Positions 7,607 through 12,524 of a stretch of DNA of 12,524 nt are shown here, in pieces. Source of the stretch: Alphaproteobacteria bacterium (GTDB lineage Bacteria; Myxococcota_A; UBA796; GCA-2862545); assembly GCA_020632925.1 (NCBI GenBank), contig JACKER010000076.1, positions 1 through 12,524 of the forward strand, written 5' to 3'. A model generated the notes under the pieces. It was not told the DNA's origin. It ran no database searches and saw only the letters and a list, made by a program, of their open reading frames with translations. Position numbers and translations under genes: made by a program. The stretch's first letter is position 1, and every line of letters begins with the position of its first letter.

Positions 7607-9291
7607 GCGGCCTCCTGGACACGCGGGGCGACGGGCGCCGCGGCGATGCAGCCTTCGGTCTGCTGGGCGCTCACGTACATCAGGTCGCGGAGCAGCTCGC
7701 CGGTCTTCACGACGGGCGCGCCCTCGAACGCCGGCCCGAGGTGGTCGCCGCCCTTGTACAGGAAGTCACTGACGGCCACCTGGTACGTCGCGGCGTCGTC
7801 GAGCGGCGCCCCCTTCACCGTGACCTCGCAGAGCCGGTCGCGCTCCCACTCGGCGACCTGCCCGTCGCCGTCGCGATCGGTGCCCCCCTCCTTCGACGGG
7901 TCGTACCGGACCTCGGCGCCGGCGGGCAGCAGCGCCCCGTGCGCGCCCGAGACGCCGATGCGGAACATCTCGCGCACCTGGGCACCCGTCATCTGCACGA
8001 GCAGCGCGCGGTTGTCGAAGGGCATCACCCGCTGGAGGCTCTCGCGGCGCACCGTCCCCTCGGGGAGGTCGGCGCGAACGCCGCCCGCGTTCTGGATCGC
8101 GAGGTCCGCCTCCGGGAAGGCCGCGAGCGTCGCGTCCGCCATCCACTGGCCGAGCTCGGCGTCCGAGCGGTGCAGGGTCCGCGCGGCGCAGCCCAGCTCG
8201 TCACAGAGGCTGCCCGCCTGGGCCTCGAGGCTGTCGATCAGCGTGATCGCGAGCGGGTCCGGCGTGAGCATCCGCCCGCCGACCTCGAGGGGATCGGTCG
8301 GGAACGGGCGGTCCTCGCAGCCGGGGTCGACGGGCGCGTGCGAGAGCGCCCAGGGCTCGTGGAGCACGCTCTGCTCGACGTCGACACCGCCCTCGCCCAC
8401 GACCAGGTCCAGCCGCCCGATCAGGTGGCCCGCCCAGCGGTCCTCGAGCAGGAAGGTCCGCCCGACACGGTGGTGGAGCACGGTGTGCGCGTGACCCAGC
8501 ACCATCACGTCGAAGGTCCCCTCGGGCAGCTCGGTGAGGAGCCGGCCGATCTCGCCGTCCGGGACGCAGTCGTCGTCGCCGTCCGTCTCGTAGGCCCCGG
8601 GCTTGCAGCTCCCGGTCAGGTGCCCGACGAGCACGGTCACGTCGACGTCCGCGGCCTTCACCTCGGGGAGCACCTCGTTGACCGCCTCGACCACGTCGAC
8701 GAAGCGCAGGTCCGCGACGTTCGTGGGGTTCGTGGTGGTGGGGGTGTCGGTCGTGGACAGCCCGATCACGCCGATGCGGACGCCCTGGCGCTCGACGACC
8801 TTGAAGCGCGCGAGGCCCGGCGGGAGCCAGGGGGTGCCGTCCTCGTTCTCGATGTTCGCCGCGACGAACCAGTTGGCGTCGCGCACGCCGGCCTCGATCG
8901 CGCCCCGCAGCGGGTGGCCGCCCTCGAGCCCGCCGTAGTCGAACTCGTGGTTGCCGACGGCCGCGGCGTCCACGCGGACCAGGCGCAGCGCCTCGATCGA
9001 ACCCTTCCCGTGCGTCGCGTTCACGGGCCAGCTCCCCTGGAACTCGTCGCCGCCGTCGAGCACGACGAGGTCGGGGTGCTCGGCGCGCAGCGCGTCCACC
9101 GCGGCCACGAGCCACGGGAGGCCGCCGAACACCACCCCGTCGTGGTTCTTGACGGGCATCTCGTACAGCCCGCCGTGGAAGTCGTTGATCGCCGCGAGGT
9201 GCAGCGTGACCGGGAACTCGGGCGCGGCCGGGACCGGGGTGGTGGGCGCGTGCTTGGCGCAGGCGACCCACAGCAGGGGAGCGAGGATCAT
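7597..9291 (-). CDS. UshA-type 5'-nucleotidase / metallophosphoesterase, exported
   Basis: A 564-residue enzyme of the bacterial 5'-nucleotidase family, which hydrolyses nucleotides or related phosphoesters outside the cytoplasm. The N-terminal metallophosphoesterase domain shows the two-metal ligands: AINDFHGG (Asp37, His39), LDGGDEFQG (Asp79), GNHEFDYG (Asn114, His115), VGH (His224) and GHAHT (His267, His269). The C-terminal domain (about 345-540) has NAGGVRADLPEG (401-412), the substrate-binding region, and VMPFDNR. Two calcium-loop-like insertions stand out: TDGDDDCVPDGE (236-247) and an EF-hand loop, DRDGDGQVAEWE (472-483). The N-terminus MILAPLLWVACAKHA is very short. Cys11 could be a lipobox cysteine, though Trp at -3 is unusual; cleavage after Ala15 is the alternative. 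A TAA at 9303-9301 lies in frame four codons upstream, so no longer leader is possible in this frame. It follows the SIMPL gene by 34 bases. Confidence 0.93.
   Translation of the reverse strand: MILAPLLWVACAKHAPTTPVPAAPEFPVTLHLAAINDFHGGLYEMPVKNHDGVVFGGLPWLVAAVDALRAEHPDLVVLDGGDEFQGSWPVNATHGKGSIEALRLVRVDAAAVGNHEFDYGGLEGGHPLRGAIEAGVRDANWFVAANIENEDGTPWLPPGLARFKVVERQGVRIGVIGLSTTDTPTTTNPTNVADLRFVDVVEAVNEVLPEVKAADVDVTVLVGHLTGSCKPGAYETDGDDDCVPDGEIGRLLTELPEGTFDVMVLGHAHTVLHHRVGRTFLLEDRWAGHLIGRLDLVVGEGGVDVEQSVLHEPWALSHAPVDPGCEDRPFPTDPLEVGGRMLTPDPLAITLIDSLEAQAGSLCDELGCAARTLHRSDAELGQWMADATLAAFPEADLAIQNAGGVRADLPEGTVRRESLQRVMPFDNRALLVQMTGAQVREMFRIGVSGAHGALLPAGAEVRYDPSKEGGTDRDGDGQVAEWERDRLCEVTVKGAPLDDAATYQVAVSDFLYKGGDHLGPAFEGAPVVKTGELLRDLMYVSAQQTEGCIAAAPVAPRVQEAACP
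7611..7616 (-). promoter_or_regulatory. Shine-Dalgarno of the amidase gene inside the nucleotidase gene
   Basis: On the - strand AGGAGG lies four bases before the amidase ATG at 7606. It overlaps the last codons of the nucleotidase gene, so the two genes are probably translated in a coupled way. Confidence 0.8.
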
Positions 9292-9325
9292 CGGGCGCCC
9301 TTATCTGGCGTCCGAGCGCGAGGCG

Positions 9326-10057
9326 CTACCCACCGACGAGATCGAACTCGACCTGCACGCTCAGGGTCAGCGGGAGGGTCCCCGGCGCCATGGGCGGCTG
9401 GACGTCGTCGACGTCGGAGCGGACGACGTAGTTGGTCACGTTGGCGCCGAACCCACCGCTCGAGCCCGAGCCCTCGCGGACCGTCCGGACGGGGCCGAGG
9501 GAGGCGCCGAAGCCCGCGGCCATCGCGGCGGCCTTCTCCTTCGCGGCGCGCATCGCCGCCTCCCGCAGCTCGGCCTTCCGCTCGACCATCGCGGTGTCGT
9601 AGGTGACGACCTGCACGGCGTCGAGCCCGCGGACGGAGGCGCGGCCGACCACGTCCGGGATCTGGTCGAAGTCCTTCGTGCGGACGTTGATCTGCTGGCT
9701 CGCTCGGTACCCCGCGGGCCGCCGCCGCCCGAAGTCGTCCGAGGCGGTCTCGGTCTCGTAGCGGGTGGCGCCCTGCTCGAGGCGAGCCGACGACACCGAC
9801 GCCATCGCGGTCGTGAACGCCTCCACGTCCGCGCGCAAGGCCTGGTGCGCCTTCGCCATCGACGGGTCGCGGGCCGCGAACGTGAGCTCGACGCAGGCCT
9901 CGTCGGGCACGAGATCGAGACGAGCCGTGCCCACGACGGACAGGGTGCGGACCGGGGCGGCCCCGTCGACGGCGACCCAGGTCGGTGTCGGCGGCGCGCA
10001 GGCGCAGAGCGTGGACAACAGCAGGGCGCGGAAGGGACGGAACGGTGAACGTCGCAT
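9326..10057 (-). CDS. SIMPL-domain (DUF541) putative lipoprotein
   Basis: A 243-residue protein of the SIMPL family (DUF541, related to Brucella BP26/Omp28), known for periplasmic or outer-membrane-associated proteins of poorly defined role. After the leader, VRTLSVVGTARLDLVPDEACVELTF begins the domain with the typical 'VxGxGxxxxxPDxA' strand pattern. The segment KAELREAAMRAAKEKAAAMAA matches the helix rich in Ala and Lys just before the C-terminal strands in this family, and PGTLPLTLSVQVEFDL closes it. The signal MRRSPFRPFRALLLSTLCAC has basic residues, a hydrophobic stretch and a lipobox L-C-A-C with Cys20 as the likely lipidated residue. A GTG at 10072 would add five residues; the ATG at 10057 is preferred because it gives a standard signal peptide. 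It is the first gene of the - strand operon with the nucleotidase and the amidase. Confidence 0.9.
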   Translation of the reverse strand: MRRSPFRPFRALLLSTLCACAPPTPTWVAVDGAAPVRTLSVVGTARLDLVPDEACVELTFAARDPSMAKAHQALRADVEAFTTAMASVSSARLEQGATRYETETASDDFGRRRPAGYRASQQINVRTKDFDQIPDVVGRASVRGLDAVQVVTYDTAMVERKAELREAAMRAAKEKAAAMAAGFGASLGPVRTVREGSGSSGGFGANVTNYVVRSDVDDVQPPMAPGTLPLTLSVQVEFDLVGG

Positions 10058-10145
10058 GGGTCCGTCGTACACCGGTGCGCACGACGCCGTCGGTAAAGGT
10101 TCGGTATCGGGGGGTGCGGCGTGCTACGTCGGACACGGAGGCCTC
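10058..10145. promoter_or_regulatory. Divergent intergenic region
   Basis: These 88 bases separate the - strand SIMPL operon from the + strand 573-residue exported protein, so they should carry promoters for both directions. TCGGTA occurs twice, at 10090-10095 and 10101-10106, 11 bases apart (one helical turn). This is the least GC-rich stretch of the gap and could be an activator or sigma-factor site. No convincing -35/-10 pair is visible. Confidence 0.45.
10137..10141 (+). promoter_or_regulatory. Shine-Dalgarno deciding the GTG start at 10146
   Basis: GGAGG followed by a four-base spacer CCTC and GTG at 10146. The frame is open far upstream, so this site together with the signal-peptide-like N-terminus decides the start. 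Confidence 0.75.
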
Positions 10146-11867
10146 GTGCTGCCGATCGTGCTCCCCTGGGCCGCCAGCGCGGCCGAACCCGATGTCGCCG
10201 CCCTCCTGTGCGCGGAGCGGACACCCTGCCGCGTCGTGGGCACCCAACCCGCCGGGAAGGGGCCGGACGGCGAGGAGCTGCGGGTCGTCGAGCTGGTGCT
10301 CGCGGACGTGGCGGACGAGGACCTGGAGGAGTCGCGGTACGGGCACCTGGGAGAGCCCTGCACCCCGTTCGAGCAACACGTCGTGGTGCTCTCCGGGGGG
10401 GAGGTCGTCCACCACCGGCTGCTCGTGGAGACCTGCAACGACGGGTACGGTGCGTCCGGCGTCGGCGAGGACGGCTTCACCGTCGGCGAGAACAAGGCCA
10501 CCTGGACGCGGTACGGCGGCTCGGCCTGGCGCTGGACCGAGGGCGAGACCGACCAGCTCTGGCCCCCGCTGAGGCTCGGCGGCGGCAAGGGGACGTTCTA
10601 CTTCGACCTCGTGGACGTGGAGGAGGACATCGACTGGACGGTGCCCTCCCGCCGGGTGTCGGGACGGTTCCAGCCGTGCGTGGCCGATGGCGAGGAGACC
10701 GAACCGCTCGAGACGCTCGGGCTGAGCGTGCCGAAGGTGCCGGCGTCCCCCGACTGGCCGAGGCAGGGGCTGGGCTGTGCCGCGCGGGTCGACAGCGCCG
10801 ACGCCACGGGCCTCGTGGTGTGGGGTGGTCCCGGGGAGGCCGGTGACGCCTCGCTCGCGGCCGCGCTCACCCCCGAGGGCGAGCTGCGGGTCGAGGTCAC
10901 CGACGACCGGATCGTCGCGAAGGCGAAGAAGTGGCTGAACGCGGACCACCTCGAGGTCTGGGTGGCGCCGTCCGCCTCCTGGTACGAGCCCGAGTGCCTG
11001 CCGCCGCTGCCGGCGCGCCAGTGGGCCGTGCTGCTCGACGGCACGGTGATCCCGGCCGAGGGCAGCCCGCCCGCGTCGGACCTGTCGGCGTCCGTGGCGG
11101 TGGACGGCGGGACGGCGCGGTTCACGCTGCGCTTCCGCGAGGCCCCGGAGCGGCTGACGGTCGTGTGGTCGGACAGCGACGACGGCAAGCGCCAGGAGCG
11201 CCTGATCGCCACGAGTGCGGTGAAGCACGGCGTCGGCTGGACGTTGTCCGAGACGTGGGATCCGCGTGGGGCGCCGTACTGGCCCGCCACTGGTTACCAG
11301 CCGCCCTGTGGAGGCTCCGTGGTACCCGTCCTGTCCGTCGCCGCGTCCGTGGCTCACGCCGTCCCCGTCGTCGCCGTCCCCGAGGCGGAGGTCACCTCGG
11401 CCCTCGCGCGCTGCGGCGCCGACTTCCGGCCGGTGGCGGGCCAGAGCTTCCGCCTGAACGAGCCCGGCAAGGCCTGGGACCAGCACGCGGTCGTCCCGTC
11501 GTCGAGCGGTCAGGAGCTGTGCCTCGTGCACCTGGCGCCCGGCAAGGAGCCCGTGGTGTGGAAGCAGGCGATGGTGACCTGCATGAACTGCTCCGTCGAC
11601 GAGGTCGCCGCGATCGGGTTCAACGACGTGAACGGCGACGGCGTCCCGGACGTGTCGGTGGCGGCGAGCGGCGTCGTCGGGTGGGACCCGCAGGGCAGCG
11701 AGCCGATGGTCGGCGGCTGGATCTTCGCGGTGTTGACCGGGAACACCGACTGGAGCTCGCTCACGGACGTGCCCGAGGTCCGCGACCTCGAGGTGAAGAG
11801 CCTCAAGGAGCTCTGGGCGGCGATGAAGGCCAAGGGCATCCCGGCGGCCGCGACCCCGGGGCACTGA
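10146..11867 (+). CDS. Exported protein of unknown function, possibly a fusion of two genes
   Basis: A 573-residue protein I do not recognise. The start is set by GGAGG four bases before GTG 10146 and by the short export signal MLPIVLPWAASAA (cleavage likely after Ala13). Residues 20-180 are Cys-containing (C22, C28, C72, C97, C178) and hold SGVGEDGFTVGENKATWTRY (104-123). Residues about 220-370 (VEVTDDRIVAKAKKW, ADHLEVWVA, VDGGTARFTLRF, VVWSDSDDGKRQERLIAT) look like a beta-sandwich reminiscent of CBM9-type domains; that is inference. From residue 389 a second signal-like stretch appears (VVPVLSVAASVAHA, 392-405), then a 170-residue part with C423, C459, C479, C482 and a calcium-binding FG-GAP-like loop, DVNGDGVPD (494-502). 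An internal Shine-Dalgarno and GTG precede that stretch, so this may be two secreted proteins whose separating stop codon was lost. It is probably periplasmic or outside the cell. The phosphotransferase gene starts four bases after its stop. Confidence 0.8.
   Translation: MLPIVLPWAASAAEPDVAALLCAERTPCRVVGTQPAGKGPDGEELRVVELVLADVADEDLEESRYGHLGEPCTPFEQHVVVLSGGEVVHHRLLVETCNDGYGASGVGEDGFTVGENKATWTRYGGSAWRWTEGETDQLWPPLRLGGGKGTFYFDLVDVEEDIDWTVPSRRVSGRFQPCVADGEETEPLETLGLSVPKVPASPDWPRQGLGCAARVDSADATGLVVWGGPGEAGDASLAAALTPEGELRVEVTDDRIVAKAKKWLNADHLEVWVAPSASWYEPECLPPLPARQWAVLLDGTVIPAEGSPPASDLSASVAVDGGTARFTLRFREAPERLTVVWSDSDDGKRQERLIATSAVKHGVGWTLSETWDPRGAPYWPATGYQPPCGGSVVPVLSVAASVAHAVPVVAVPEAEVTSALARCGADFRPVAGQSFRLNEPGKAWDQHAVVPSSSGQELCLVHLAPGKEPVVWKQAMVTCMNCSVDEVAAIGFNDVNGDGVPDVSVAASGVVGWDPQGSEPMVGGWIFAVLTGNTDWSSLTDVPEVRDLEVKSLKELWAAMKAKGIPAAATPGH
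11310..11314 (+). promoter_or_regulatory. Internal Shine-Dalgarno before the second signal-like segment
   Basis: GGAGG at 11310-11314 is followed by a four-base spacer (CTCC) and GTG at 11319, the same layout as at the start of this gene (10137-10148). It lies inside the 573-residue reading frame, directly before codons for VVPVLSVAASVAHA. Confidence 0.55.
11319..11867 (+). other. Candidate separate or internal gene: 182-residue secreted FG-GAP-loop protein
   Basis: Starting at the in-frame GTG 11319, this would encode 182 residues beginning MVPVLSVAASVAHAVPV, a plausible 14-residue export signal. Next comes a domain with four cysteines and the calcium loop DVNGDGVPD, typical of FG-GAP/VCBS repeats in secreted proteins, and a helical tail (KSLKELWAAMKAKG). 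It is the C-terminal third of the 573-residue frame and is listed here as an alternative gene model. The codon TGT at 11307-11309 differs by one base from TGA; a TGA there would end the upstream gene directly before the Shine-Dalgarno. Function unknown. Confidence 0.45.
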
Positions 11868-11871
11868 TCGC

Positions 11872-12524
11872 GTGATCGCCTCGGCGCTGCGCGACTGGTT
11901 CGAGGGCCGCCACGGCGCCGTCGTGCGCGCGGAGGACCGGTCCTGGTCGCACGGCGTCACGCGGGTCTTCGAGCTGTGGACCGCCAACGAGCACCTCTGG
12001 CTCAAGCAGCACACGCAGGCCCGCAAGTTCGACCAGGAGCTCTCCGCCTACCTCCAGTGGGTGCCCGTGCTGACTGAGGCCGGCGTGCGCGTGCCCGGGC
12101 TGATCGACCGCGAGCCGTCCCTGCGGGCGCTGGTGCTCACGCACCTCGAGGGCGCGCCAGCTCCCGGCGACGACCCGGCCATCCACCGTCAGGCGGGGGT
12201 GGCGCTGGCCGCGCTGCACGCCGCTCCCTTCGTCGACCACGATCCGCTCACGGTCCGCGAGGCGGTGCTGGCGCGGCTGGAGCGCTGGTCACGGGAGGCC
12301 GCGGGCCTCGTGCCCCCGGAGGTGGTGGCCCGGGTGAACCTCGAGATCGGTGACGCCGAGGTGTTCGCGGGGGCGCGTCGTGTCCCCTGCCACCGGGACT
12401 TCTCGCCACGGAACTGGCTGGTGCACGAGGGCCGGTTCGGGCTCCTGGACTTCGAGCACGCGGCCCCCGACCTGCGCTGGGTCGACGTGATGAAGCTGGC
12501 GGACGACACCTGGCGGTTGGCCGG
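11872..12524 (+). CDS. APH-family phosphotransferase, 3' end cut by the window
   Basis: The first 217 codons of a kinase-like phosphotransferase of the APH (aminoglycoside phosphotransferase / choline kinase) fold. Visible motifs are Lys45 in LWLKQH (ATP-binding lysine), Glu56 in FDQELSAY, the hinge LTHLEG (89-94), the catalytic loop CHRDFSPRNWLV (173-184, with Asp176 as base and Asn181) and the metal-binding Asp193 in GLLDFEHA. All catalytic residues are present and only the C-terminal helices are missing. Members phosphorylate small alcohols such as aminoglycosides, homoserine, choline or sugars; the substrate cannot be told here, and antibiotic resistance should not be assumed. The GTG at 11872 is the natural start, four bases after the previous stop, with no clear Shine-Dalgarno, so it is probably coupled to the upstream gene. 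There is no signal peptide, so it is cytoplasmic. Confidence 0.9.
   Translation, partial: MIASALRDWFEGRHGAVVRAEDRSWSHGVTRVFELWTANEHLWLKQHTQARKFDQELSAYLQWVPVLTEAGVRVPGLIDREPSLRALVLTHLEGAPAPGDDPAIHRQAGVALAALHAAPFVDHDPLTVREAVLARLERWSREAAGLVPPEVVARVNLEIGDAEVFAGARRVPCHRDFSPRNWLVHEGRFGLLDFEHAAPDLRWVDVMKLADDTWRLA

Noticed and set aside
4922..8494. Long + strand open frame of 1190 codons
   Set aside because: It crosses the radical SAM gene in another frame and runs antisense to the amidase and nucleotidase genes. Its Arg/Ala/Gly-rich translation has no recognisable domain.
7741..9606. + strand open frame of 621 codons opposite the nucleotidase
   Set aside because: It ends in a Ser/Arg/Pro-rich tail typical of out-of-frame GC-rich sequence, while the opposite strand carries an intact enzyme with all metal ligands.
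9765..10145. Upstream extension of the 573-residue protein
   Set aside because: It would lie antisense to the SIMPL gene. GTG 10146 has a Shine-Dalgarno and is followed by a signal-like stretch.
9288..12026. Long - strand open frame of 912 codons
   Set aside because: It is antisense to the 573-residue gene and lies in a wrong frame over the SIMPL gene. The translation is low in complexity and without motifs.
11872..12524. Aminoglycoside resistance gene
   Set aside because: The APH fold is clear, but the family includes many metabolic kinases and nothing in the sequence or neighbours points to an antibiotic substrate.

Overview
The window is uniformly very GC-rich (third codon positions are almost all G or C) and densely packed. 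It holds nine genes or gene parts, and the largest gap between genes is about 100 bases. There is no rRNA, tRNA, CRISPR array, insertion sequence or phage gene. Several products look exported, including putative lipoproteins and proteins with EF-hand or FG-GAP type calcium loops. This suggests a high-GC Gram-negative bacterium with a large genome, of the Myxococcota (deltaproteobacterial) type. That placement is an inference from composition and gene style, because no marker gene is present.

Left part, all on the + strand: the 3' end of an unrecognised gene (1-249); a LysR-family regulator (256-1170); a class I SAM-dependent methyltransferase (1219-1860); a large exported protein of about 904 residues that may be a polysaccharide-lyase-like enzyme (1965-4679); and a HemN/HemW-like radical SAM protein with an unusual C-x6-C-x2-C cluster motif (4701-6128).

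Middle part, on the - strand: a compact run read from right to left. It comprises a SIMPL-domain (DUF541) lipoprotein (10057-9326), a UshA-type 5'-nucleotidase/metallophosphoesterase (9291-7597) and an amidase-signature hydrolase (7606-6125). The 34-base gap and the 10-base overlap indicate an operon. Two of its products should be exported and the amidase appears cytoplasmic. The amidase and the radical SAM gene converge with both stop codons inside one CTAG.

Right part, + strand, divergent from that operon: an exported, unrecognised protein of 573 residues (10146-11867), then the start of an APH-family phosphotransferase that runs off the window (11872-12524). The 573-residue reading frame looks like two secreted-protein genes joined in frame. 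At residue 392 there is a second ribosome-binding site with the same spacing as at the gene's own start, followed by a second signal-peptide-like segment.

I do not see a clear defence or mobile system. The points most worth following are the apparent gene fusion at 11309-11319, the set of unusually short signal peptides without basic residues, the EF-hand loop inside the nucleotidase, and the non-canonical radical SAM motif.
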